Positions 6,359 to 14,554 of a DNA stretch of 30,127 nt are shown here, one piece after another (the stretch's first letter is position 1; the number at the start of each line of letters is the position of its first letter). Below the pieces are notes generated by a model. It did not search any database. It had not been told where the DNA came from and was given only the letters and a program-made list of their open reading frames with translations. The position numbers were made by a program, and so were the translations under genes. Location of the stretch: IMG/VR virus record IMGVR_UViG_3300022699_000349, positions 1 through 30,127 of that record, one strand, 5' to 3'. This DNA comes from a virus.

Positions 6359-8119
6359 TTGGCGACCACTCCTAGCGTTACTGATGTCTATCCTGCTCCA
6401 GGTGCTCGCGGTGTAGTTCTTAAAGACCAAGTAAAAATTCTGTTCGACCAGGAAATGGACGAGACCAGTATAAATGCTGGTTCTTTTGTTCTTACTGGTC
6501 CGGATGAGGATTTTGTTTTTGGACCAGACTATAATCCTCTTGACGAACCAGGAATAGAAGATGAAGGAATCCTTGATTCGCCTTATTACCCTGGTTTCGT
6601 AAAAGGAGAAATCACTTTCCAGCGAATGGATATTTACGGTTCAGAGACTGATGCTCTGGATTATTCAGGGACTGGAAGCGAGTATTGCACTTTAGCTATT
6701 TTCACTCCTAGTCAACCTCTAGCACCGGGAGTAGAACATACTGCTATTGTTGCTGGCGACGAGAATACCAGTGACGACTACGACACAGGTGTTAGAACCA
6801 GAACCGTCTTTGACACTCAAGAAGTAAGTGTTTCTGGCTCCGGTTCCGTGGAGTTTGGAGGAGGGTACACAGGAGACTCTCAAAAGACATATTTTATTGA
6901 GATCACAACAGGAGGCCCTACCGGCGAAGCAGAGTATGTCTGGTGGGAAGAGGCTGCTCCGCTAGATACTTTTCCTGGCCTTACTACTACGGGCAGGAGA
7001 GAGCTGGAGAACGGCTTGTGGGTCGAGTGTGGAGCAGACGGCAATTTTTCTGTAGGAGATCAGTTTAAGGTTGTTTGCAAACCAGCTATTCTCTTAGAAA
7101 ACAATTATTCTTGGTCTTTCGAGACCGGTAGCGGATCAATAGAGACGCCTCCTTCTTCTTATTCCACAACTGGTTTGGTAGATGTCGCAGCTTCTGCTGG
7201 GGTCTCTACAGATGGCGAGGCATTTACTGTCTCTAGCGTTACTCCTGATACCAGAGTTTATAACGTGCCTATCAATTTGAGCGCTATTGTATTAGAGTTC
7301 TCTGAGGCTCCAAACCCAGACACGATTACTGCTAGTGATTTCTCTGTTTTTTCTGCGCCGGTTAATGGAGATCCTTACGACGATGCGCAGGGGGATCTCT
7401 CTTTCTCTGTTTCTGTTAGTGGCAGCATTGTCACATTAGAGCTGGATCCTGATCAGTTAAGCGCAAACGAATTAGTGCAGGTTGCTGTTAGCGGCATACA
7501 AGACGCAGACGACGGAACTGAGTTAACTGAATTCTCTTCTTTCTTCACAACCACATATAGCCCCATGTACACCAGCATCCGGCTAATTCGACTGGACTTA
7601 GGGCCTATTATTTCTTCTGTTCCGAACGAAACGGTTATGCTGGCTGCTTATGAGGCTAGTTTATATGTTGATGCTGTCTCTTTTTCTACGCCGAGCACAG
7701 CTAATCCAGAATATTTGGCGATGGCCAAGAAGAAGCTGGCTACTTGTATGGCAGAGTTAATCTTGCTCAGAGGTGCAGTTGGGCTGAGTTTAGGACAAGA
7801 CATGAGCAAGACTCTTGCTGATTTAAAGGTCTCTAGAGGCGGCGGAGACATAGATGCCACGCGAAAATTAGATGATCTTGAGGAATGCGTGGCTAGATGG
7901 CGTGTTCCAGTAGAAACTGGAGGAGAGATTTCTCCTGATACCAGTTTAAAACCTACTAATGCCGTGAAAGGATCCATAGCAGAAGATGCTATTGGCGTGG
8001 GAAGGGAATGGGAGCCTACTTCTGGTATTGGGTTGTCTAATCGAACTCCTGCTGGCAATGCGTGGAGACAATCGACTAATCGTCGATGGGTTAGAACTTA
8101 TCGCAAGAGGAAAAAGTAA
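6359..8119 (+). CDS. Ig-like (SbsA/Big_5-type) domains fused to a helical connector-like domain
   Basis: A 586-aa protein starting at TTG 6359, directly after the previous stop; the ribosome site AGAGGTGAG lies at 6346-6354 inside the upstream gene. Residues 1-150 form an SbsA-type Ig-like domain (PSVTDVYPAPGARGV...VKILFDQEMD). Residues 155-245 resemble a beta module seen in phage fibres (GGGYTGDSQKTYFIEITTGG...GNFSVGDQFKV). A second Ig-like domain spans about 285-400 (VSSVTPDTRVYNVPINLSAIVLEFSE). From about 400 the protein changes to a helical domain with basic C-terminus. Given its place between capsid and neck genes, that part may be a head-tail connector subunit. Ig-like domains on virions often bind surface carbohydrates weakly, and could decorate the neck here. 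Ig calls are fairly firm; the connector role is inferred from position and helix content. Confidence 0.6.
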   Translation: MATTPSVTDVYPAPGARGVVLKDQVKILFDQEMDETSINAGSFVLTGPDEDFVFGPDYNPLDEPGIEDEGILDSPYYPGFVKGEITFQRMDIYGSETDALDYSGTGSEYCTLAIFTPSQPLAPGVEHTAIVAGDENTSDDYDTGVRTRTVFDTQEVSVSGSGSVEFGGGYTGDSQKTYFIEITTGGPTGEAEYVWWEEAAPLDTFPGLTTTGRRELENGLWVECGADGNFSVGDQFKVVCKPAILLENNYSWSFETGSGSIETPPSSYSTTGLVDVAASAGVSTDGEAFTVSSVTPDTRVYNVPINLSAIVLEFSEAPNPDTITASDFSVFSAPVNGDPYDDAQGDLSFSVSVSGSIVTLELDPDQLSANELVQVAVSGIQDADDGTELTEFSSFFTTTYSPMYTSIRLIRLDLGPIISSVPNETVMLAAYEASLYVDAVSFSTPSTANPEYLAMAKKKLATCMAELILLRGAVGLSLGQDMSKTLADLKVSRGGGDIDATRKLDDLEECVARWRVPVETGGEISPDTSLKPTNAVKGSIAEDAIGVGREWEPTSGIGLSNRTPAGNAWRQSTNRRWVRTYRKRKK

Positions 8120-8122
8120 AAA

Positions 8123-8719
8123 ATGCTAGATCCTTGGCATACACTGTACCCTAATACTGATGACTACCAGGGGACCAGCACTTCTCCTTGGGCTAGCGAG
8201 ACTATTGCGGGGATAGAACTAGATCTTAGACAAGAGATGAAGGAGTTTCTTCATGGCTCAGCAGGAGAAATTGCCAAGGGCAGAACAGGCCTGTTGAGAC
8301 GCATGAGAACGGACTCTAATGGCGATAAAATCAAATGTCCTTGCAGGGATACGGTAACCGACGAACCTGATCAAGATTATTATTGCAGAACATGTAACGG
8401 TGTTGGATATCTTTGGGATGAGCGCGAATTAGTGTATTATAAGGATGATGGTTCTTTGGAAATAGAGGACGAGACGTTTTTTTATACGGAATACTTTGTG
8501 GAGCCGTCTAAAGACGATTACATAGTTGAATTAATCCGCGATGTTAACGGCAATGTGACTTCACAAAGTAAAAGAGAAGCACTATATAAGATTATTGAGG
8601 CCGAACCGTTCCGCGCTGATAATGGAAGAATAGAATATTGGCGCTGTAGAGCAAAGAAAGAAAGGAAATGGTCTGTTTGGTATGGCACAACGCCTAGACA
8701 ACATGATCCTGCCACCTGA
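8123..8719 (+). CDS. Zinc-motif neck / head-closure protein candidate
   Basis: A 198-aa protein starting three bases after the previous stop, with AGAGGAAA (8106-8113) as ribosome site. It carries a clear four-cysteine motif, C72-P-C74 then thirteen residues later C88-R-T-C91-N-G-V-G, followed by YLW; the second half resembles the CxxCxGxG repeat of DnaJ-type zinc ribbons. Similar CPC...CxxCxGxGYxW modules occur in neck-region proteins of other phages as I remember them. The rest (residues 100-198) alternates strands and charged turns. Its place between a connector-like gene and a tail-completion-like gene suggests head closure. Its last 38 bases overlap the next gene in another frame, suggesting coupled translation. 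Confidence 0.55.
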   Translation: MLDPWHTLYPNTDDYQGTSTSPWASETIAGIELDLRQEMKEFLHGSAGEIAKGRTGLLRRMRTDSNGDKIKCPCRDTVTDEPDQDYYCRTCNGVGYLWDERELVYYKDDGSLEIEDETFFYTEYFVEPSKDDYIVELIRDVNGNVTSQSKREALYKIIEAEPFRADNGRIEYWRCRAKKERKWSVWYGTTPRQHDPAT

Positions 8720-9377
8720 TCTTGAGAATATAGATTCTCAAGGCTTGGTCAAGTGGTACCAACAGCGATTTGCCAGAGACAACAGGCAAATTAGCAAGTA
8801 TCCTCAGGGTAGAGAATTAAATGATTTTTTCCCTTTGGTGCATAAAGCTCTTACTTCAAGGGAACGGACAGACAATGTAGACGATAACAAGAGGATCTTG
8901 TTTGTAGAAGAAGATCCTCCCGAGAAATTAGACACAGAAACGATAACATACCGAATTCAGTCTAGGTCTCCTGGGCAATTCTCTCAAGGACCGGCTGGTT
9001 CGGCGACACACAAGGAAGTTAGGCACCACATTAGAGATATAGTGGATCATCCAGAGCATCCTGGTGAAAAATTAATTACGATAGGGAAGTTCTATGACAA
9101 CCATATTAGATTTAATGTGTATGCCAGAACCAATAAGCGAGCACGAGAACGTTTGCTTTGGTTCACGTCAACGATGGATTCTTACCTCTGGTACTTCGCT
9201 CTTAACGGATTTAGGGTTATAGAAAAAGGAGTAGGAGATAGAGAAAGGCCAGAGATTGAGGGGCTAACGGTTACCAGGTATCCGCTATCGTACTTTGTTA
9301 GTTCGGAAGATGTAAGACACCTGGGAACACAAGAGATAAAGCGAATTTTGCTTACTGTGAGTGCAAATTCGGAGTAA
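8682..9377 (+). CDS. Tail completion / terminator protein candidate
   Basis: A 231-aa protein overlapping the previous gene by 38 bases; AAAGGAAA at 8661-8668 is a weak, rather distant ribosome site, so translation is probably coupled. The C-terminal half contains HIRFNVYARTNKRARERLLWF and later LTVTRYPLSYFVSSEDVR followed by IKRILLTVSA. This is the pattern of neck or tail-terminator proteins: a beta sheet packed on a helix that fixes small changes in the tail tube end. It lies immediately upstream of the tail sheath, where tail completion genes stand in myoviruses. The N-terminal 60 residues are charged and probably extended. No catalytic motifs are visible. The assignment rests on context and fold pattern, not on a recognised family name. 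Confidence 0.55.
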   Translation: MAQRLDNMILPPDLENIDSQGLVKWYQQRFARDNRQISKYPQGRELNDFFPLVHKALTSRERTDNVDDNKRILFVEEDPPEKLDTETITYRIQSRSPGQFSQGPAGSATHKEVRHHIRDIVDHPEHPGEKLITIGKFYDNHIRFNVYARTNKRARERLLWFTSTMDSYLWYFALNGFRVIEKGVGDRERPEIEGLTVTRYPLSYFVSSEDVRHLGTQEIKRILLTVSANSE

Positions 9378-9400
9378 GCGTGATTAGGAGGTAATAGACA

Positions 9401-11317
9401 ATGGCTAGCAATGATATCTCCACTGCGGTTGGTTTTGACAACCTGCCGGGTACATTTTTAATCAAGAACGATGGCGGGCTGAAGCCAGAGGCCGGGAACC
9501 CCGCTCCTCGTGTTCTAGTTATTGGCACTGCTGGTAAAGGACGAAGCAATCCTTACGTGGTAAGGGAAACCACTACTGCTAAAGGTGAGTTCGGTTCTGA
9601 TGGCACTCTGATACGAGGGATGTACGAGGTCAAGAAATCCGGCGCAGAAGAAATCGTCCTTTATAGAGTTGGTGCTACCCCCGCAATCCTTGAAGGAGTG
9701 GGCGGAGATGCTACTTCTGAAACTGGGTACACCATCCAGACTGTCCTAGAAGACGATTCTGCTGGTGGTACATATGCTGTGTATTACGACGACGCAACGG
9801 ATCGTCTAATTGTTACTAATCAGGACACCGAGCTGGTTGTATATGACAACGATCCTGATGATCCTGTCGATCAATACGAGGTTGTTGTTAGTGGTTATCG
9901 TGACAATGCTGGTGGTGGCGGAACAGACATTGGCTCTGTTAGTGCGCCTGTCCTGATGGAAGACGTGACCGCTGCGGGTACATCTTATACTGCGGGCACC
10001 GATGGCATTAACCTGTCTCGAATGGAGCTGTACGAAGAGCTTTACAATGCTTACAAGCTCTTGCTTGAGTATGATTTTGATGTTTTGGTTCCCATGGATG
10101 CTTACGCTGACGATTACAATATCGTTGATCAGGGAAATAATCAGCAGGCCCCGGAAACGGACAACGGAGCCAACAGCTATCCGACTGCTGGGGATTTTTC
10201 TCCGGGGTCTTCGGTTGACTCTCTCGGTAAGTGTTATGTCGAGGAGTATCAAGGCAAATATTACTTCTGGTGGAGTTTTTCCGAAAGCTCGGCCACTGCG
10301 GATGTTTGGCCTGCTGGAGTTGGCTCTGCGTCGTCTACGACCAAGATTGATGGCTCTGCTTTGGAGGCAAGCGATTTTCACGAAGTTAACTTCGCCTACC
10401 AGTTAGCTTATTTCTTGTTCGAATATTCGACTAATAACGTAGACGCTACTGGTGTTATTGGTGTGCGTCCGTTTAGTGATTATTCAATGTCTGGTATTGC
10501 TGTCTGGATTGGGACCGAGCCGGAATATACTCTTAATACTTCTACTAATGACTATTACGTAAAGAATTCTTCTGATGACGGCGATGGTCTCTTGGGCTTT
10601 AAGTTCCTTGCCGGTAAGGCTGGGTATCGAAACGGTGCTTATGGCGGGGGTCTAATTGCTACTACTACCGGTTGGCTTGATGAAGGAGAAGAGCTTGTTG
10701 ATGAGAATGAGTATGTTGTCGACATCGGCAAATTCATTAATGTTATCATCGACTGGCCTATTTTGACAAACGAATTTGGTCGAGTTACTAAGAATGGTAA
10801 TTATATTGCATCGTATGCTCCGAGTTATGGAGGGTATTACATATCATTACCGCCTAACAGTGCGCCGACAAACAAGAAGACTGTAGGGGCTTCTCTGCAT
10901 TACAAGGTTGGTGTTCGCAAGATGGACAAGCTTGCTGGCCGAGGCTATGTTGTGTTGCGTGAGAAGCCGCAAGGATTAGTAATCGCCGACGCTCCTACTG
11001 CTTCTTTGCCTGGTTCTGATTATAAGCGTCTGTCTACGGTTCGCATTGTAAAAGAAGTATCAGACAAAGTACGTGAGGTTGTTGAGCCTTATATCGGCGA
11101 AACGGCCGATGATGCAGTTCTTGCTTCAATGAAGAACGCGATTGAAGAGAAGCTGCTTAAAGCAAAGAAGGCAAAGTATCTAAAGAGGTACGACACCCCC
11201 GAGGTTATCCAAACGCCTGACATGTCAATTATTGGAGATGTAGACGTCGGCTTGGTGCTTGTCCCAGCTTTCGAAACACGACAAATCACTGTGAGCATTT
11301 CTCTTACTAAAGAGTAA
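9401..11317 (+). CDS. Contractile tail sheath protein
   Basis: A 638-aa protein with AGGAGGT (9386-9392) before the ATG. The N-terminal region has the sheath-type entry (FLIKNDGG...PAPRVLVIGTAGKGRSNPYVV) and a block like KSGAEEIVLYRVGA. The C-terminal third carries the well-conserved sheath core, from about residue 500 (VGVRKMDKLAGRGYVVLREKPQGLVIADAPT) through the basic helix LSTVRIVKEVSDKVREVVEPYIGE to a final strand pattern VDVGLVLVPAFETRQITVSISL. In contractile tails these core strands interlock between subunits. The middle (about 120-450) is a long variable insert rich in Gly, Asp and Thr, probably surface domains. It is followed at once by tube-like genes, which fixes the virus as contractile-tailed. 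Full length agrees with large-phage sheaths. Confidence 0.88.
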   Translation: MASNDISTAVGFDNLPGTFLIKNDGGLKPEAGNPAPRVLVIGTAGKGRSNPYVVRETTTAKGEFGSDGTLIRGMYEVKKSGAEEIVLYRVGATPAILEGVGGDATSETGYTIQTVLEDDSAGGTYAVYYDDATDRLIVTNQDTELVVYDNDPDDPVDQYEVVVSGYRDNAGGGGTDIGSVSAPVLMEDVTAAGTSYTAGTDGINLSRMELYEELYNAYKLLLEYDFDVLVPMDAYADDYNIVDQGNNQQAPETDNGANSYPTAGDFSPGSSVDSLGKCYVEEYQGKYYFWWSFSESSATADVWPAGVGSASSTTKIDGSALEASDFHEVNFAYQLAYFLFEYSTNNVDATGVIGVRPFSDYSMSGIAVWIGTEPEYTLNTSTNDYYVKNSSDDGDGLLGFKFLAGKAGYRNGAYGGGLIATTTGWLDEGEELVDENEYVVDIGKFINVIIDWPILTNEFGRVTKNGNYIASYAPSYGGYYISLPPNSAPTNKKTVGASLHYKVGVRKMDKLAGRGYVVLREKPQGLVIADAPTASLPGSDYKRLSTVRIVKEVSDKVREVVEPYIGETADDAVLASMKNAIEEKLLKAKKAKYLKRYDTPEVIQTPDMSIIGDVDVGLVLVPAFETRQITVSISLTKE

Positions 11318-11336
11318 TTGAGGAGGGAAGCAAACT

Positions 11337-12020
11337 ATGCCGAATAATATGCCTATACAGAGTGAATACACCCGAGGCTACAATAGTTTTAGTGGTGTAG
11401 ACATCAAGGCGGTGTTTGGTTCGAAGAGTATCGGCACCTTGCAGGGTATTAGCTATTCTGTATCCAGAGAGAAGGCTCCTATCTATACGATGGGGAGTGC
11501 GGACATGCGTGGGATCGCCAGAGGCAAGCGAGGTATCGCGGGCAGCCTGGTGTTTATTCAGTTCGACACAGAGCCTCTTATTGACGAACTGGGCGGAATG
11601 CTGTTCATGTCTGATGTTGACGATCTTCGACCGGACTATCAAGCCCAGGGAGAGACTAACGTGACGGCAGCTACTCAGGCTGTTTCTGGTCCCGGCAGTG
11701 CAAATGCACCTGGTGTACCTGCTGCCAACCAGGAGAGCGATCTGACTACGGTCTCGTCCGATCAGCAGCCTGCGTATCCTTGGTATGCTGACCAGATCCT
11801 GCCGTTTGATATTATTCTCGCCGCAGCCAATGAGTATGGCGCAGTCGCTTCTATGCAGGTTCTTGGCGTGGAGCTTCTGAACTCTGGTTATGGTGTGAGT
11901 ATTGACGACATCATGTCAGAACATAGCTATACCTACATTGCACACGGGATGCTCTCGTGGCGATTTGAGAATAATCGCAATAACGAGCTTGGCTTTCAGG
12001 GCCAGGGCGTGACTATGTAA
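11337..12020 (+). CDS. Tail tube protein (first of three tube-like genes)
   Basis: A 227-aa protein behind a strong GAGGAGGG site (11320-11327). It begins with a phrase found in all three tube-like genes here (FSGVDIKAVFG), then LQGISYSVSREKAPIYTMGSADMRG, followed by a basic turn and the strand GIAGSLVFIQF. This strand order, with the GSLVFxxF motif, fits the Hcp/gp19-type tube fold. A variable loop of about 60 residues separates it from the final strands (LPFDIILAAANEYGAVASMQVLGVELLNSGYGVSIDD). Of the three it has the strongest ribosome site and no insertion, so it is the likely shaft protein that the sheath surrounds. It sits directly after the sheath, as usual in myoviruses. Confidence 0.78.
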   Translation: MPNNMPIQSEYTRGYNSFSGVDIKAVFGSKSIGTLQGISYSVSREKAPIYTMGSADMRGIARGKRGIAGSLVFIQFDTEPLIDELGGMLFMSDVDDLRPDYQAQGETNVTAATQAVSGPGSANAPGVPAANQESDLTTVSSDQQPAYPWYADQILPFDIILAAANEYGAVASMQVLGVELLNSGYGVSIDDIMSEHSYTYIAHGMLSWRFENNRNNELGFQGQGVTM

Positions 12021-12059
12021 TAGCGTTTTCTTTCCCTCCTCGTCGCAAAAGGACGATAC

Positions 12060-13022
12060 ATGCCATTAGGAACCACTACTGGAGCTTCGCAATCTGCTGG
12101 TGGCAAGATAGCTACCGGTGGAAGACGCGGCAGAAATGCCGTTGGCGAAAGCACGTTTGAGCAAGCGTTCGGCTCTGCATTCTCTAGCGGGAGTTTTAGT
12201 GGTGCGGACATCAAGGTATACCTCAATTATCCTGTTAACGAAGCAACTGCAAAAACTCAAATTATTGAGCTGGACGAACAAATCCAAGAAGCAAACGAAC
12301 AGCTTTCTGCTTTAAGATCGGTAAGTTGGACTGATCCTAGCTCTCCGTATTATGGAGCCTCCTCTACGGTAATAGCCAAGATGAATGTCTTGGATGATAT
12401 TGTCCAGGCTCTTTCTGAAAAAAAGTCTTTTTTTGAGAAGTGGCAACAAAAAGCTAATTTGATGTCAACAACCATGCCTATTGCTGAAATACAGACTTTG
12501 GCGTGGTCTATTTATAGAGAAAAAAATCCTGTCCGTCCGTTGGGATCTGTTTATCCTAGAGATTATGTCCGTGGGCCAAGGACAATTGCTGGAACAATGG
12601 TCTTTACTCTATTTGATAAGAGTGCAATGCACGATCTCTTGGTCTTGGGGTTAAACCCATATAGTACGGGCACTAGGGCAGACAGGGACTACTACCAAGA
12701 CTCTACTGCTTTAATAGATCAGCTGCCTCCTCTTGACTTTTCTATTGTAGGTGATAATGAATATGGTAAGAGAATGTACATGAATTTATGGGGAATAGAT
12801 TTCATGAACGACGGAGGCACCTATTCTATAGAAGACCTTTATACAGAAACAGTGATACAATATGTAGCTAGAGACATTGACTTGCCCAGACCGGGCGCTA
12901 ACAGAGAGCTGGATGTCTTGACTAATTTGCTTACTAATGGTCCCCGGACTGCTTCTGAACTTTACCGAGAGTCTGTGAGCGCCGAAGAGAGAGCAGCGAA
13001 ACGAAGGAATCCTTACATCTAG
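12060..13022 (+). CDS. Tube-fold paralog with coiled-coil insertion
   Basis: A 320-aa protein; AAAAGGA (12047-12053) precedes the ATG. It repeats the tube pattern: FSGADIKVYLNYP near residue 48, then QTLAWSIYREKNPVRPLGSVYPRDYVRGPRTIAGTMVF-type strands (split here by normal loops), and the late strands PPLDFSIVGDNEYGKRMYMNLWGIDFMNDGGTYSIEDLYTE. Compared with the preceding gene it has an extra charged helical insert of about 90 residues (roughly 60-148) with heptad-like Leu/Ile spacing, inserted between the first and second strands. The C-terminal 50 residues are basic and charged. It may be a tube-initiator or tail-end ring rather than the bulk tube. The paralogy is visible; the exact place in the virion is inferred. 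Confidence 0.62.
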   Translation: MPLGTTTGASQSAGGKIATGGRRGRNAVGESTFEQAFGSAFSSGSFSGADIKVYLNYPVNEATAKTQIIELDEQIQEANEQLSALRSVSWTDPSSPYYGASSTVIAKMNVLDDIVQALSEKKSFFEKWQQKANLMSTTMPIAEIQTLAWSIYREKNPVRPLGSVYPRDYVRGPRTIAGTMVFTLFDKSAMHDLLVLGLNPYSTGTRADRDYYQDSTALIDQLPPLDFSIVGDNEYGKRMYMNLWGIDFMNDGGTYSIEDLYTETVIQYVARDIDLPRPGANRELDVLTNLLTNGPRTASELYRESVSAEERAAKRRNPYI

Positions 13023-13033
13023 ACGGTGAACAC

Positions 13034-13867
13034 ATGCCGGAGTTACCGTACACCCCAAAACCGTATATTGATCCGCAAAGTGGTCTGGTCACCTATGAGA
13101 GCGACTACTTTTCTGGCAGTCAGGTACAGGTGATGGTCGGAGATGTTCTTATTGACAACGCCGTAAGTGTCTCTTTTAGATCTGAGCAGTCTCGTGTCCC
13201 TGTGTATGGGTACGCTTCTCCATATTTTGATTTTGTAGCGGAGGGGCAAGTTTTAATTATTGGTAGTTTAGTGGTGGCATTTAAAGAAGCTGGGCATTTG
13301 TTGTTCGCTCTTCAAAGATATCACAATCAGGGCGGAGGGCATGTTCGTTTCAGAAAAGGCGAAAGCGGAGCATATGATGTTCCTACAGGGACCGCAGACA
13401 AATTAAGAGCTGCTGCTGGCAAGGCCGACCCTGGTAGAGTACGGTATCGAAACATCGAACAGATTAAACAGGCCGCTCAAGACGGAGACCAGGAGGCTTA
13501 CCATGGTCTAGTCACTTCTTTGCATGCTTTGACTGACGATGAATTTGAAGACGCGGCAGAAGTTTTTGAGGACGCAATTTGGTCTGGATCTAGCAAGGGG
13601 TCTCCCACAAGAGACTCTTTGTATTCAAGAAACTTTTTAGAGGACTCAGGTATTTCATATGATGAGCTTTTGAGACATCGCAGGGCGGATCAATATCCTC
13701 CTTGCGATATATGGGTAACTTATGGAGACATGCAGGCTCCAGACGGAGTTAATCACACCGTAGTGAAGTTGCTTGATGTATACTTCCAAGGACAGAGTCA
13801 GGTGATTTCTTCTAATGGAGAGCCAGTATACGAAGAGATGCCGTTCTTGGCGCGTAATCGCGTTTAA
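13034..13867 (+). CDS. Third tube-fold paralog, likely tail-end or baseplate-proximal ring
   Basis: A 277-aa protein with only a weak ribosome site (around ACGGTGA). It again has the tube pattern: YFSGSQVQVMVGDVLIDNAVSVSFRSEQS, then RVPVYGYASPYFDFVAEGQVLIIGSLVVAF, which aligns with the GSLVF strand of the other two, and late strands CDIWVTYGDMQ...TVVKLLDVYFQGQSQVI. Between residues about 105 and 215 is a charged, largely helical insert absent from the first paralog. Three consecutive tube-like genes suggest a shaft protein plus specialised rings at the ends of the tube, as in other myoviruses with tube-initiator proteins. The division of labour is my inference. Confidence 0.58.
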   Translation: MPELPYTPKPYIDPQSGLVTYESDYFSGSQVQVMVGDVLIDNAVSVSFRSEQSRVPVYGYASPYFDFVAEGQVLIIGSLVVAFKEAGHLLFALQRYHNQGGGHVRFRKGESGAYDVPTGTADKLRAAAGKADPGRVRYRNIEQIKQAAQDGDQEAYHGLVTSLHALTDDEFEDAAEVFEDAIWSGSSKGSPTRDSLYSRNFLEDSGISYDELLRHRRADQYPPCDIWVTYGDMQAPDGVNHTVVKLLDVYFQGQSQVISSNGEPVYEEMPFLARNRV

Positions 13868-13885
13868 TAATGAAAGGAGAACATA

Positions 13886-14551
13886 ATGGTAGATCTAAAG
13901 AAACAAGCAGAGAAGATTGATCCCCGAGATCCGGAGGCGATTGAGAAGGCAGGATTTGGGGATCCCAATGAGAAGTTTAATCCCGAGAGCGAGATGGCAG
14001 AGGTAGCAGCTGACGCTGCCATGGTAGAAGAGATAAACAAGAAAGAAGGAATTTCTAACGAGCCTGCCGCTGCTCCTTCTCCTTCCAAGGAGAAGGCTAA
14101 AGAAGCAGGCTCGCAACGCCCCGCCCCTGCCAAGACCGAAGAGGAGCCGGTAGAAGAACTTTCTGAGGATCCAGCAGAGAGGCTCAGGCAAGTTGGAGAG
14201 ATGATCCAAGAGCAATATGGAGAGTCTGCTCCTGGTCCTAGTGCTCTTATGCAATGGAAACAAGCTCATAACGATATCTTTGTCTTCCCGATAGGGGAGC
14301 GCACGTTTGTCTATCGTTATCTAAAGAGAGCAGAGTGGAACAAGATACAGTCAGACGAAAGTCTTCAGCGTCTATCAGAGACCCAAATAGACGATTATCT
14401 CTTTGATCGTTGTGTTCTCTGGCCACAAATCTCTCCTCAAGAGAAAGCTTCTCTGCCAGCAGGGCTAATTCCTGCTATCGTGGAACAAATTCGAATTAAT
14501 AGCATGTTTGTTCCTCCAGAGAGGATGGCTCAATTTACAATCAAGCTATAA
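13886..14551 (+). CDS. Tail assembly chaperone-like protein 1
   Basis: A 221-aa protein with AAAGGAGA (13873-13880) six bases or so before the start. Residues 1-110 are acidic, Ala/Pro/Glu-rich and probably disordered. Residues about 120-221 are folded and mostly helical (MQWKQAHNDIFVFPIGERTFVYRYLKRAEW, then FDRCVLWPQISPQEKASLPAGLIPAIVEQI). The DRCVLWP...LPAGLIPAIVEQI pattern resembles tail assembly chaperones, which bind the tape measure before tube polymerisation. Its place between tube genes and the giant proteins is the canonical chaperone slot. The next gene is in the same frame, only one codon beyond this TAA stop. Confidence 0.58.
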   Translation: MVDLKKQAEKIDPRDPEAIEKAGFGDPNEKFNPESEMAEVAADAAMVEEINKKEGISNEPAAAPSPSKEKAKEAGSQRPAPAKTEEEPVEELSEDPAERLRQVGEMIQEQYGESAPGPSALMQWKQAHNDIFVFPIGERTFVYRYLKRAEWNKIQSDESLQRLSETQIDDYLFDRCVLWPQISPQEKASLPAGLIPAIVEQIRINSMFVPPERMAQFTIKL

Positions 14552-14554
14552 TCC

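Noticed and set aside
10002-10406. 134-aa open frame on the + strand inside the sheath gene
   Set aside because: Out of frame with a secure sheath gene, no ribosome site and no recognisable protein pattern.
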